Positions 1 to 8,556 of a stretch of DNA of 64,000 nucleotides are shown in pieces. The stretch covers positions 9,657 through 73,656 of the forward strand of contig CAZTDY010000013.1 of assembly GCA_964612295.1 (NCBI GenBank), written 5' to 3'. Position 1 is the stretch's first letter, and every line of letters begins with the position of its first letter. Made by a program: the position numbers and the translations under genes. A model generated the notes under the pieces. The model was given only the letters and a program-made list of their open reading frames with translations, searched no databases and was not told the DNA's origin. Source of the stretch: CAYQJL01 sp964612295 (GTDB taxonomy: Bacteria > Eisenbacteria > RBG-16-71-46 > CAIMUX01 > WJJG01).

Positions 1-1586
1 GCGGGCGCGATGGGCAACACCACCTCGAACTCGGTGCCGGTCCCAACCTCTGACTGAACGTTTATCGATCCGCCGTGTTTGTGCACGATACCATAGGCCA
101 CCGGTAGGCCGAGGCCCGTGCCCTGCCCGACCTCCTTGGTGGTGAAGAAGGGATCGAACAGCTTGCCCATCACCTCCTCGGAAATCCCGGTGCCGGTATC
201 CTCGACCTTCACCGACACCGCCTCCTCATCCTCGGTCAGCCCGGAGGTGATCGTCAAGATTCCGCCGTCGCCCATCGCCTCGGAGGCGTTGAGCAGCAGG
301 TTCATGAAGGCCTGTTGAATCTGTCCGGCATCGATGTAGAGCTTCGGTAGGTCCGGGCTCAGGTGCAGGTAGATGTCGATCTCGGCCAGACTGAGCCGGT
401 GATTGAGAAGCTCCAGAGAACTCCTGAGTAGTTCATTGATGTCCTCATCGTGTTTCTCGAGCTTCGAGCGGCGGGCGAAGGCGAGCAGGTTGCGCACGAT
501 CTTGCTGATCCGCATCGTTTCCTTGCCCATGATCGCGAGGTCCTGATCGAACTCGTTGAACTTCCTCTCTGGGAAAGCACCATCCTTGATCCACCCTTGG
601 AAGGTGCGGACGAAGGTGAGGATGCCCATGAGGGGGTTGTTGATTTCGTGGGCGACCGAGGCGGCCAGTTTGCCCATCGAGGCGAGTTTCTGAGTTTGGA
701 GTAGCTCAGCCTGGGTTTCTTCGAGTTCCGCCGTCCGTTCCGTGACGCGATCGGCCAGGTTGTGACCCCACTGTTTGATTTCGTGCTGCGCCTTCTGCAG
801 ATCATCCGTCATCTGATTGAAAGCGAGGGCGAGTTCGCCGATCTCCGTATCCGAATCGACCTGGATCTTGTAGTCGAGATCACCCTCGGCGACGCGCCTC
901 ACACCATGGGTCAAGGCCATCACCGGCCGACGGATGAAGCGACGTACGTAGAAGGCGAGGAAGACCGAGAGGACCACGATGATCGCGATCGTGAAGCCGA
1001 CGACCAGCAGGGCGCTGCGGGCCATTTCCGCCTCGACTTCCGCGAGGCTGACCGTCATGTAGAGAACGCCCAGGACGTTTTGGCCGGCGGGGTGTTTGTG
1101 ACACGGATCGCTCGAGCATGCATGTTCGTTGTAGATCGGGGCGACCACCTCGAACAGGTTGCGGGTGCCATCGTTGAACTCGCGCGTTCGGTCGGCGGCC
1201 GTCAATTCCACGAGCGGAACTTCCGAGGCGTGGCACTGGACGCAGCCGACCTCTTCGGTGCTGACGACGATCCCCACATCCTCGGAATCTGAGGAGTAGA
1301 TCACCTCGCCCGTCTTGTTGAAGATGCGAACCATCTCGATCCGCTCATCCTTGCCGATCTCCGAGATGGTCTTTTCGATATTCGCGCGATCATAGCGGAG
1401 CATGGAGTAGTAGAGCGACCGCTGGCTGATCTCGCTGAGCTGATTCGAGTGCTTGCGCACATGACCCATCAGGTCGTTACGTTGCATCATGATCGTGACG
1501 ACCGCCAGAGTGCTGACCAGAATGGCAATCATCACCGCCGAGGAGGCGATCAGGCGCGTGCCAATATAGCGAATCTTGCGCTGCAT
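1..1586 (-). CDS. Haem-binding sensor histidine kinase (3' end outside window)
   Basis: This is a membrane sensor kinase of which about 528 residues are visible; the C-terminus lies beyond base 1. A transmembrane helix near residues 10-34 is followed by a periplasmic domain with a CVQCH haem motif at 115-119 and a second, CX4CH-type motif (C157, C162, H163). A second helix spans about 191-215, then a HAMP linker. The H-box histidine is about H314 (VAHEINNP), followed by the N, G1, F and G2 boxes of the ATPase domain ending near base 50. The ATG at 1586 follows a GGAGGG Shine-Dalgarno. It is the last visible gene of the Rnf operon, so it may sense redox state or a haem ligand and control the electron-transfer genes. 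The cognate regulator is not identifiable here. Confidence 0.9.
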   Translation of the reverse strand, partial: MQRKIRYIGTRLIASSAVMIAILVSTLAVVTIMMQRNDLMGHVRKHSNQLSEISQRSLYYSMLRYDRANIEKTISEIGKDERIEMVRIFNKTGEVIYSSDSEDVGIVVSTEEVGCVQCHASEVPLVELTAADRTREFNDGTRNLFEVVAPIYNEHACSSDPCHKHPAGQNVLGVLYMTVSLAEVEAEMARSALLVVGFTIAIIVVLSVFLAFYVRRFIRRPVMALTHGVRRVAEGDLDYKIQVDSDTEIGELALAFNQMTDDLQKAQHEIKQWGHNLADRVTERTAELEETQAELLQTQKLASMGKLAASVAHEINNPLMGILTFVRTFQGWIKDGAFPERKFNEFDQDLAIMGKETMRISKIVRNLLAFARRSKLEKHDEDINELLRSSLELLNHRLSLAEIDIYLHLSPDLPKLYIDAGQIQQAFMNLLLNASEAMGDGGILTITSGLTEDEEAVSVKVEDTGTGISEEVMGKLFDPFFTTKEVGQGTGLGLPVAYGIVHKHGGSINVQSEVGTGTEFEVVLPIAP

Positions 1587-1621
1587 GAATCCCTCCTGAC
1601 ACTCTTCGGAAGGGGAACGCG

Positions 1622-2050
1622 CTAGGTCTCCGATACGCCGCCCAGCGCGATCCTCTTCTCGTCTTCGGAGGACAGCCCGTGCCAAGGGCACCCCCCTCGC
1701 AGGCAGAAGAACAGGTCCAGGTCCAGATCGACAACGGCAATGCGCATCTTCGCCGCCCGGGACTCGCAGCGGGTGCAACGGCGGTCCGACACGGTCAGCG
1801 ATTCGTTGCAGCCGGGGCAGCTGAGGTCGCCGATTCCGGCTCCCTCACCCAGAGGGATGTTGAACTCCCTTTGGAAGATGTTGAAGCGGGGAGAGAGGAG
1901 CAGCTCCCCGGTCGTTCCGTCGGTTCCCTTCGCCAGGAGCCGCACCCAGTTTTCCTTGGCCAGGTCCATCTGACAGTGCGGACAGTAGCAGTGGAGATAG
2001 GTCCCGGTCCGCAGGATCTCCCGCTTTGTTGGCCGATCATTCTCGGACAT
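1622..2050 (-). CDS. Small zinc-ribbon protein
   Basis: This encodes 142 residues with several cysteine pairs: HCYCPHC near residues 20-26, CPGC near 77, CTRC near 89 and CLRGGC near 116. The pattern suggests two zinc ribbons or rubredoxin-like knuckles. There is no signal peptide or membrane helix, so it is probably cytoplasmic. It lies 12 bases downstream of the NuoF-GltD gene and 35 bases upstream of the haem kinase, in the same direction, which implies co-transcription. I do not recognise the family. A role as an assembly factor or regulatory partner of the Fe-S oxidoreductase is only inference from position. Confidence 0.75.
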   Translation of the reverse strand: MSENDRPTKREILRTGTYLHCYCPHCQMDLAKENWVRLLAKGTDGTTGELLLSPRFNIFQREFNIPLGEGAGIGDLSCPGCNESLTVSDRRCTRCESRAAKMRIAVVDLDLDLFFCLRGGCPWHGLSSEDEKRIALGGVSET

Positions 2051-2062
2051 GGGAACGCCTTC

Positions 2063-5000
2063 CTACAGATCGCAGCGTAAGCACCGGCGCGCTTCGCAGA
2101 GAGCGACCTCATCCTCCAGCCCGAGTTCGACCTCCTTGAAGTTACAGGCGCGATCGCCCAGGGGCAGTTCGCGCATCTTCGGGCGGATGAGCCTCTCGTC
2201 CTCTTCGGTGACTTCGAGTCGCTCGACATCGAAGCGGGGTTTGGCATACCAGTAGCCGTCGTAGGGAACGCCCCGCAGATAGCAGTCGATCGACACGGCA
2301 GCACGATGGGCGGCCGCAATGGCCTCGACCACCGTCGCCGGACCGGTCACGGCGTCGCCGCCGGAGAAGAAGCCCGGGCGCCCGACGGCTTCCAGGCTCT
2401 TGTCATCCACGATGAACGAGTTCCAGCGGCTGATCTGGAATCCGTGATCCTCAGGGAGGAACTCGAGATCGGGCTGTTGGCTGATGGCCGGGATGATCAC
2501 GTCGCAGTCGATCACGAACTCAGAACCCTCGACCGGCACGGGACGCCGGCGACCGCTCTCATCCGGCTCGCCGAGTTCGTTGCGGATGCACTCCATCCCG
2601 ACGACCTTGCCGTCCTTGCCGTTGATCCGCACCGGGGCGGTCAGGAAGTCCAAGTGAATCCCCTCTTCGATGGCCGCATCGATCTCGGCGGGGTTGGCGG
2701 GCATCTGCTCGCGCAGGCGCCGGTAGACGATGTGCACTTCCTCGGCGCCTAAGCGCAACGACGTGCGGGCCGCATCGATCGCCGAGTTTCCGCCGCCGAT
2801 CACGCAGATCTTCTTGCCGGGGGCGGTCTGGTCACCGAGATTCACGCGGCGCAGGAAGACGGTTGCATCGAGGAATCCCTCGTAGTCATCCTCGCCGGGA
2901 ATGCGCAGCTTGAGACCCTTGTGGGCGCCGACGCCCAGGAAGTGGGCCTTGTAGCCCTGCTCTTTCAGCTCTTCGAAGGTGATGTCACGACCCACGCGGC
3001 AGTTGTATTTGATCTCGACCCCCAGCCGAGAAATCGCATCGACCTCATCCTGCAGCAGATCGCGCGGGAGGCGGTACTCGGGGATGCCGACCCACATCAT
3101 GCCGCCCGGGACGGATAGCTCTTCGAAGACGGTGACGGGGTAACCCCTGAGGGCGAGATCATAGGCGACCGTCAGGCCCGCCGGGCCCGCGCCGATGACC
3201 GCGACCTTCTGGTCGGGGAAGCGCACCTTGGCCGGCTCGATCTCCTTCAGTTTGTCACGCATGCTGTCGGCCGCGAATCGTTTGAGCGAGCAGATCGAGA
3301 TCGGCTTGTCGACATCACCCCGAATGCAGCGTTCTTCACACGCGTGCGGGCAGACGCGGCCCAAGGCCATCGGGAAAGGATTGTCGGCGCGGATGATATC
3401 CCAGGCTTTCTCGACCCGCCCCTGGCCGATCAGGGCGACATAGGTCGAGACATCCTGCCCCGTCGGGCAGGCCGACTGGCAGGGTGGGGCAGTGAGGCGC
3501 TTGCAGACTCCCGCGACGCAGTGTTTGTCATGGATGTGCGCTTCATACTCGTGGCGAAAGTAGCGCAACGTACTCAGCACCGGGTTCGGCGCCGTCTGGC
3601 CGAGGCCGCACAGCGAGGAGGACATGATGACCTTGCTCAGGCTCTCCAGCTTCTCGATGTCGCCGGGTTGTCCCTTGCCCGCGGTGATTCCCTCGAGGAT
3701 CTGGAGTAGCTGCTGGGTTCCCTCCCGGCACGGCGTGCACTTGCCGCAGGACTCCTCGGCGGTGAACTCCAAGAAGAACTTGGCCACGTCGACCATGCAG
3801 CTCGTCTCGTCCATGACGACCATCCCGCCCGAGCCGACAATCGCGCCGGTCTTGACGATCGACTCGTAGTCGACCGGCGTGTCGATCAGGCTCTCGGGCA
3901 GGCAGCCACCCGAGGGGCCTCCGATCTGGACGGCCTTGAGCTTCTTGTGCTCCTCGATGCCCCCGCCGATATCGTAGACGATCGCGCGCAGCGGGGTGCC
4001 CATCGGCACCTCGATCAGGCCGATGTTGTTGACGCAGCCGGTCAAGGCGAAGACCTTCGTGCCCTTACTCTTCTCGGTCCCCAGCGCGGCGAACCACTGC
4101 GAGCCGCGGTGGATGATTTGAGGGACGTTGGCGTAGGTCTCTACGTTGTTCAGAATCGAGGGTTTGCCCCACAGCCCCTTGCTTGCGGGGAAAGGAGGGC
4201 GCGGCCGCGGCATGCCGCGACGGCCTTCGATCGACGACATCAGCGCTGTTTCCTCACCGCAGACAAACGCGCCGGCGCCGTAGTACAGATCGATGTCCAT
4301 GTCGTAGCCGGAACCGAGAATGTCCGTGCCGAGCAGGCCGTACTCGCGCGCCTGATCGATGGCGGCGTGGAGTCGGGTGATCGCCAGCGGGTATTCCGCG
4401 CGAACGTAGATGTAGCCCTGGTGGGCGCCGATCGCCTTGGCGCCGATGATCATCCCCTCCAAGACCGAGTGCGGATCGCTTTCGAGGATCGAACGGTCCA
4501 TGAAGGCTCCAGGATCGCCTTCGTCGGCGTTGCAGAGGATGTACTTGGGACTGCCGGTCGCTCCCGCGCAGAGTTTCCACTTGAGTCCGGTGGGGAACCC
4601 GCCGCCGCCTCGGCCCCGCAGCCCGGAGGTCAGCACCTCTTCGACAATCTGCTCCGGTTCCATCTCCAGGAGGGCCTTGGCGGTTCCGAGATAGCCGTCG
4701 CGCGCGATGTACTCGTCGATCTTGTCCGGATCGATCAGCCCGCGGTTTTTCAGGGCGACGAGCACCTGATTGCCGAAAAAGCCGATGTCTTTGATCATCG
4801 GCACGAGCGTCGACTTGTCGGGATTCTCGAAGAGGTGCTCTTTGACGATGCGCCCCTTCATGAGGTACTCCTCGACGAAGTGGGGCACGGTCTCGGGCTT
4901 GAGCTTCTGGTAGAAGACCCCGTCGGGATAGGCGACCAAGAGCGGTCCGGCGGCGCAGAAGCCGTTACATCCCGTCGTGGCGATGTAGACCTCATCTTGG

Positions 5001-5113
5001 AGGCCGCGCTCTTTGATCTCCGCCTCGAGGGCGTCGCGTACTTCGAGCGAGCCGCTGGCGACGCAGCTCGTTCCCGCACAAATCAACAAGTGAACTCGGT
5101 ATGTCTTTTCCAT
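2063..5113 (-). CDS. NuoF/HydB-GltD fusion, NAD(P)H-dependent flavin oxidoreductase
   Basis: This 1016-residue protein joins two redox modules. The N-terminus is a thioredoxin-like [2Fe-2S] domain (C12, C17, then CNGFC near 50). Next comes a NuoF/HydB core with the FMN/NADH motif GRGGGGFPTG near 170, the CNADEGDPG loop near 200 and the [4Fe-4S] motif CGKCTPC near 460. From about 545 the usual C-terminal ferredoxin is replaced by a GltD/NfnB-like unit. That unit has N-terminal cysteine clusters, a FAD Rossmann site (GAGPAG, ~640), an intact second nucleotide site (GGGNSA, ~775, followed by YRR, typical for NADPH) and a final CLRC. The protein thus has one NAD-type and one NADP-type site, as expected for a transhydrogenase or bifurcating complex. 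Related arrangements are known in Sporomusa-type Nfn (Stn) enzymes. Confidence 0.92.
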   Translation of the reverse strand: MEKTYRVHLLICAGTSCVASGSLEVRDALEAEIKERGLQDEVYIATTGCNGFCAAGPLLVAYPDGVFYQKLKPETVPHFVEEYLMKGRIVKEHLFENPDKSTLVPMIKDIGFFGNQVLVALKNRGLIDPDKIDEYIARDGYLGTAKALLEMEPEQIVEEVLTSGLRGRGGGGFPTGLKWKLCAGATGSPKYILCNADEGDPGAFMDRSILESDPHSVLEGMIIGAKAIGAHQGYIYVRAEYPLAITRLHAAIDQAREYGLLGTDILGSGYDMDIDLYYGAGAFVCGEETALMSSIEGRRGMPRPRPPFPASKGLWGKPSILNNVETYANVPQIIHRGSQWFAALGTEKSKGTKVFALTGCVNNIGLIEVPMGTPLRAIVYDIGGGIEEHKKLKAVQIGGPSGGCLPESLIDTPVDYESIVKTGAIVGSGGMVVMDETSCMVDVAKFFLEFTAEESCGKCTPCREGTQQLLQILEGITAGKGQPGDIEKLESLSKVIMSSSLCGLGQTAPNPVLSTLRYFRHEYEAHIHDKHCVAGVCKRLTAPPCQSACPTGQDVSTYVALIGQGRVEKAWDIIRADNPFPMALGRVCPHACEERCIRGDVDKPISICSLKRFAADSMRDKLKEIEPAKVRFPDQKVAVIGAGPAGLTVAYDLALRGYPVTVFEELSVPGGMMWVGIPEYRLPRDLLQDEVDAISRLGVEIKYNCRVGRDITFEELKEQGYKAHFLGVGAHKGLKLRIPGEDDYEGFLDATVFLRRVNLGDQTAPGKKICVIGGGNSAIDAARTSLRLGAEEVHIVYRRLREQMPANPAEIDAAIEEGIHLDFLTAPVRINGKDGKVVGMECIRNELGEPDESGRRRPVPVEGSEFVIDCDVIIPAISQQPDLEFLPEDHGFQISRWNSFIVDDKSLEAVGRPGFFSGGDAVTGPATVVEAIAAAHRAAVSIDCYLRGVPYDGYWYAKPRFDVERLEVTEEDERLIRPKMRELPLGDRACNFKEVELGLEDEVALCEARRCLRCDL

Positions 5114-5185
5114 GGATCCGCAGTGCTCCTGGAAGAGTGCCTTCCGTTCAATCCTCTAGTTCCGTCTATGACCCACCGGTACCCC

Positions 5186-5569
5186 TCAATAGGTCGTCTC
5201 GCTGCCCATCGACAGCGCGTAAGCGGCCACGGGGGTGCCGTTCATGATGTGCTGCTCGAAAATCTCGCCGGTCTTTTCCACGTCGAGCCTCACATATTTG
5301 ACCGGAGCGCTCTCCTTGACCTCGACCGTGATCATCGGCTCGTGGCTGCAGAGCCCGGCGCAACCCGATGAGGTCAGGATCACATCCTGAAGTCCGCGCG
5401 TCTCGATCTCCTTCAGCAGGGCGCTCATGATCTCCCGCGCCCCGGCAGCGATTCCGCAGGTGCCCATGTGCACGGTCACCTTCACCCTGAAGTTGCCGTC
5501 GCGCAGATTCACCGTTCCCTTGACCGATTCCTTGATCTTCTTGAGATCCTCGATTCGAAGCTTGGCCAT
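5186..5569 (-). CDS. Thioredoxin-like [2Fe-2S] ferredoxin (HydC-associated type)
   Basis: This 127-residue protein has the fold seen at the N-terminus of NuoF/HydB and in stand-alone [2Fe-2S] ferredoxins of bifurcating hydrogenase operons. The four cluster cysteines are visible in MGTCG...C (one only in the first pair region) and SGCAGLCSHEP. The chosen ATG at 5569 follows an AGGTGG Shine-Dalgarno; an in-frame ATG 21 bases upstream would overlap the preceding gene further. It probably shuttles electrons to or within the NuoF-GltD/NuoG-NuoE complex. The first pair is atypical, because CGIAAG has only one cysteine nearby, so cluster ligation should be modelled. Confidence 0.85.
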   Translation of the reverse strand: MAKLRIEDLKKIKESVKGTVNLRDGNFRVKVTVHMGTCGIAAGAREIMSALLKEIETRGLQDVILTSSGCAGLCSHEPMITVEVKESAPVKYVRLDVEKTGEIFEQHIMNGTPVAAYALSMGSETTY

Positions 5570-5570
5570 T

Positions 5571-6134
5571 CTATCCACCTCCCTCAGCATTGGCGGGCGG
5601 CTCTTGCTCGGCAGATCCGTTCAGCATCGGCCGCAGTTGTTCAAGGACGGCAGGGTGCGTGATCGGAATCTCACCCAGTTGCTCTTTGATTTCTCGCGTA
5701 TCGAGCTGCGCATGTATCCCGTCGCTGTCACGCTCAAAGACGAAGTCCACCTCGGGATTCCCGAGGATCAGGGCGACCATCGTGCTGGCGATATCACCCA
5801 ACGGCTTGCGATCGATATGGCTGTATCCAAAGGTCGCCTGCACCAGGGTGCCTTCGCCGGGACGAGAGTGCAGCTCGAACTGCCCTTCGGCCTCGCGCGC
5901 CGACTGCTCGAGAAGCGGCAAGCCCATGCCGACCCGGCGCGTGGTTCGCGTCGTGACGAAGGGATCCTGCACCCTCGAGGCCATCTCGGGGTCCATGCCC
6001 CGCCCGTTGTCCTTGATCCTGATCATCAACATGTCCGTCTTCACATCCGCCTTGATGCTGACCTCGATGAGCGTCGCCCCAGCGGCGGTGCTGTTCTCAA
6101 CAAGATCGAGAATGTGAAGTGACAGATCCTCCAT
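5571..6134 (-). CDS. GHKL-type ATP-binding protein
   Basis: This 187-residue soluble protein has an N-terminal HATPase_c fold: an N-box-like VENSTAAGA near residues 12-20, a G1 motif DNGRGM near 42-47, and VGMGLPLL near 68-75 as the G2 region. There is no DHp domain or phospho-histidine, so it resembles stand-alone ATPases and anti-sigma-like kinases rather than a sensor kinase. Such genes accompany hydABC in bifurcating-hydrogenase operons. It sits one base from the PHP gene and touches the ferredoxin gene, which shows tight translational coupling. The regulatory target is not known. Confidence 0.85.
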   Translation of the reverse strand: MEDLSLHILDLVENSTAAGATLIEVSIKADVKTDMLMIRIKDNGRGMDPEMASRVQDPFVTTRTTRRVGMGLPLLEQSAREAEGQFELHSRPGEGTLVQATFGYSHIDRKPLGDIASTMVALILGNPEVDFVFERDSDGIHAQLDTREIKEQLGEIPITHPAVLEQLRPMLNGSAEQEPPANAEGGG

Positions 6135-6135
6135 T

Positions 6136-6903
6136 TTAGTTCAGGGCCCCGTCGCCCAGCAGTGTGCGGCCGTCTTCGCTCCTGAGAGCCCGGCCCAGCT
6201 CATCGAAAGCCGCCTCCTCTGCGCGGATCGTCGTCGGATTGACCCCCAGCTGATTGAGATCGTGCGCATCCGAGGAGGCCACGAAAGGGTAGTGGGCGTA
6301 CTCCGGGAAGCGTTGGCGTCCCTCTACCAGGCTCAGGCGGCGCGAGATCTCCACGCCGTCGAGCGGCAATCCCGGCGGGATGAAACCCAGGCTCCCGACC
6401 AGGCTGAACATCTCGCGGTCGATGTGGCTGGCGATCGCCAGGCCCCCGTGGGCATGGATCGCGGAGACGAGCTCATCGATACCGATCGACGTCGCCCCGA
6501 TCAAGAGTCGGGGGTTCATCCCCTCGACCTCGTCCTGCTCGTTCGCGATGACCTGCAGCCCGAAGAGGTCCTCGTTGTTCTCGCCGGGCTGAAGGCGATC
6601 GTAGATGAGCTCCTGAAACGCCATTGCTTGCGCAAGCTCGCCGAAGAGGGCCAGAACGTGGGCCTCCTCAGCGGAGGTCACCTCGAGACCGGGCACCACC
6701 GTCAAGGGTGATGCATCGGCGGCGCGCATGATGGCGCCGGCATTCTCAGCGCTGTTGTGATCGGTGACCGCGATCATGTTCAGCTTCATCTCCACCGCCC
6801 GTGCAACGATCTTGCGGGGCGTCATGTCTAAGGTTGCACACGGCGACAGGCACGTGTGGACGTGCAAGTCGACGGTAATCTCTCTGAGCCCTTCATTGCC
6901 CAC
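6136..6903 (-). CDS. PHP-domain metal-dependent phosphoesterase
   Basis: This is a PHP-fold protein of 255 residues. Metal-binding motifs are visible in order: DLHVHTCLSPCA near the N-terminus, VTDHNS near 45, the glutamate of GLEVTS near 72, SHIDRE near 157 and SSDAHD near 208. The family hydrolyses phosphoesters or nucleotides, and members recur in HydABC-type operons without an assigned job. The GTG at 6903 is preferred because the longer reading frame (to 6969) would run into the DRTGG gene upstream and its extra residues do not belong to the fold. A role in regulatory dephosphorylation of the operon's electron-transfer complex is inference. Confidence 0.88.
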   Translation of the reverse strand: MGNEGLREITVDLHVHTCLSPCATLDMTPRKIVARAVEMKLNMIAVTDHNSAENAGAIMRAADASPLTVVPGLEVTSAEEAHVLALFGELAQAMAFQELIYDRLQPGENNEDLFGLQVIANEQDEVEGMNPRLLIGATSIGIDELVSAIHAHGGLAIASHIDREMFSLVGSLGFIPPGLPLDGVEISRRLSLVEGRQRFPEYAHYPFVASSDAHDLNQLGVNPTTIRAEEAAFDELGRALRSEDGRTLLGDGALN

Positions 6904-6922
6904 ATCCGTCCCTGCTCTAAAC

Positions 6923-7264
6923 CTACTCTCCCACGACGCCGAGTTCGTGGAGCTTGCCCACCAGGGCAAATGCCGACTGCTGGCTGATCAAGATCGGGAT
7001 GCTCTCAGCTTTCGCCTTGGCGATCGTGTCCTCTTCCGGCTCGCGACCCTTGATGAGGATGATCCCGCAAAGCGACTTCATCACGGCCACCGCCACGATG
7101 TTCTGGTGGGTCTGCAGCGTGATCCAGAGGGCGCCTTCTTCCGCGTTCCCGATGACGTCGCTGAGCATGTCGCTCGCATATCCGGACGTCACCTCCGCCT
7201 CGAGCCCCTCGCCGGCGACCCTGACCTCCAATTCGAGCTTCTCAGCGATCTCAGTTAGTTTCAT
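6923..7264 (-). CDS. DRTGG-domain protein
   Basis: This 113-residue protein matches the small DRTGG family seen next to bifurcating hydrogenase genes. Recognisable stretches are the SDMLSDV segment near 32-38, TLQTHQNIVAVAV near 50-62, and a final Rossmann-like half with PILIS. It has no signal peptide. It overlaps the start of the CBS-HATPase gene downstream of it by 14 bases. DRTGG domains are thought to bind ligands or nucleotides in partnership with CBS domains; no enzymatic activity is evident. It is a paralogue of the protein at 8200-8556, so the operon carries a pair. Confidence 0.85.
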   Translation of the reverse strand: MKLTEIAEKLELEVRVAGEGLEAEVTSGYASDMLSDVIGNAEEGALWITLQTHQNIVAVAVMKSLCGIILIKGREPEEDTIAKAKAESIPILISQQSAFALVGKLHELGVVGE

Positions 7265-8177
7265 TGTTCTTCCTCGTGAAGATACGGATCTTGAGTGTCG
7301 TGCCCTCGCCCGGTATCGAGCTGAGGTCCATGCGGTCGGCGCACTTCTTGATGTTCTGGAGGCCCATGCCGGCCCCGAATCCCAACTCGCGCACCCAGTC
7401 GGCGGCGGTCGAGTAGCCGGGCTTCACGGCCATCTCGAGATCCTCGATTCCGGGACCCTGGTCCTGAATGCGCAGAGAAACCTCTTCCGGTGTGATGCGA
7501 TACTCCATCGCACCCCGGTCGGCGTAGATGACGACGTTCATCTCCGCCTCGTACGACGCGATCGCCAGGCGGTGGAGAATGTCGGGACGAATCCCGAGCC
7601 TCTTGAGATTCCGTTTCATCTGCGTCGAGGCTGTGCCGGCGCGTTCGAAGTCCTTGCCGACCACATCGTAGGTCAAGTAGATCTCTTTGTAGTCGGCGGC
7701 GATGTCTTCAAAGATGTGGCTCGCGCGATACTGGCGGAGCTCCTCTTCCCGCAAGGCCTTTTCCAGCTTCCTGAGCATTCCCTCGATGATCCGGCCCTTG
7801 GTGATGATCCCCTTCAGCTTCCCGCTGTCGCGGTCGAGGACCGGGAAGCGGCCGTAGCCCAGCTGATCGAAGAGCTTGATCGCATTGATCAGCGGCTGAT
7901 CCGCGAAGATGGTCTTGGGGCTGGGCGTCATCCGCTCCGCTACGGGGCAATCGTCGCCGCCCTCGCTGAGCCAGCGGATCACATCCTCGATGCTGACCAT
8001 GCCAAGGAGCTTCGCGCCGTCCATCACGGGTACGCCGGAGATTCGGCGATCCCGCAGGATATCGCGTAGCTCGCTCATCCGCTGATCGGGGGTCATGGTG
8101 ATGACCTCTCCGCGGATGATATCCGAGAGCTTCAGCTGGAAGAGAAGCTCCCGAGTTTTGGCGAAATCAACGTCCAT
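7251..8177 (-). CDS. CBS-pair protein with serine/histidine-kinase-like ATPase domain
   Basis: This 308-residue protein begins with two CBS motifs (about residues 18-75 and 80-140; RISGVPVMD and GYGRFPVLD mark each). A linker is followed by an anti-sigma-type HATPase domain (about 175-300) with DQGPGI and GAGMGL glycine motifs. CBS pairs bind adenosyl ligands, so the kinase-like half may respond to AMP/ATP or NAD(H). It lies between the two DRTGG genes, forming the DRTGG-CBS-HATPase trio typical of hydABC-type operons. No catalytic histidine domain is present. Its substrate or partner is unknown. Confidence 0.88.
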   Translation of the reverse strand: MDVDFAKTRELLFQLKLSDIIRGEVITMTPDQRMSELRDILRDRRISGVPVMDGAKLLGMVSIEDVIRWLSEGGDDCPVAERMTPSPKTIFADQPLINAIKLFDQLGYGRFPVLDRDSGKLKGIITKGRIIEGMLRKLEKALREEELRQYRASHIFEDIAADYKEIYLTYDVVGKDFERAGTASTQMKRNLKRLGIRPDILHRLAIASYEAEMNVVIYADRGAMEYRITPEEVSLRIQDQGPGIEDLEMAVKPGYSTAADWVRELGFGAGMGLQNIKKCADRMDLSSIPGEGTTLKIRIFTRKNNETN

Positions 8178-8199
8178 TTCTCATCTCCGAAGACGAGAC

Positions 8200-8556
8200 T
8201 CAGGCCAAACGAACGGCTTTCCGCAAGCCGTGGGCGTAGAGTTTCCCCGAGGCCTCAAAGAGGGTCAGGTCGGACTTCATCAGTACGAGGTCCTCCTCCC
8301 GGGCCAGTTCAACAAAGCTCTCAGGGATGGGCTTTGCACGGACAATGCACATCGCGCGAATCCCCGCGACCGCGCAGGTGCGGATCGCCTGATTCGTCAC
8401 GAGCCCGGTCAACAGGAGATCGGGCGTGCCCATGTGCGCCAGGATATCGCTCATCAAATCGCCCGCGGCCACGGTCGAGGCCTCGGTCTCCAACTGCTCG
8501 TCCTCACCGCAGAGCACGGTGGCTTCGAGCTCAGTCGCCAACTCACTCAGCGTCAT
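8200..8556 (-). CDS. DRTGG-domain protein (second copy)
   Basis: The protein has 118 residues and is related to the product of 6923-7264: the GDLMSDILAH segment near 32 and the C-terminal strand pattern match. The ATG at 8556 follows an AGGAG site and overlaps the end of the NuoG-NuoE gene by 14 bases; the longer upstream frame only reads through that gene out of phase. It probably works with its paralogue and the CBS-HATPase protein as a regulatory or assembly unit for the neighbouring oxidoreductase. Function is inferred from context only. Confidence 0.83.
   Translation of the reverse strand: MTLSELATELEATVLCGEDEQLETEASTVAAGDLMSDILAHMGTPDLLLTGLVTNQAIRTCAVAGIRAMCIVRAKPIPESFVELAREEDLVLMKSDLTLFEASGKLYAHGLRKAVRLA

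Noticed and set aside
3947..5371. 474-residue plus-strand frame
   Set aside because: It is antisense to the NuoF-GltD gene and has low-complexity, R/H/D-rich composition typical of GC-rich shadows.
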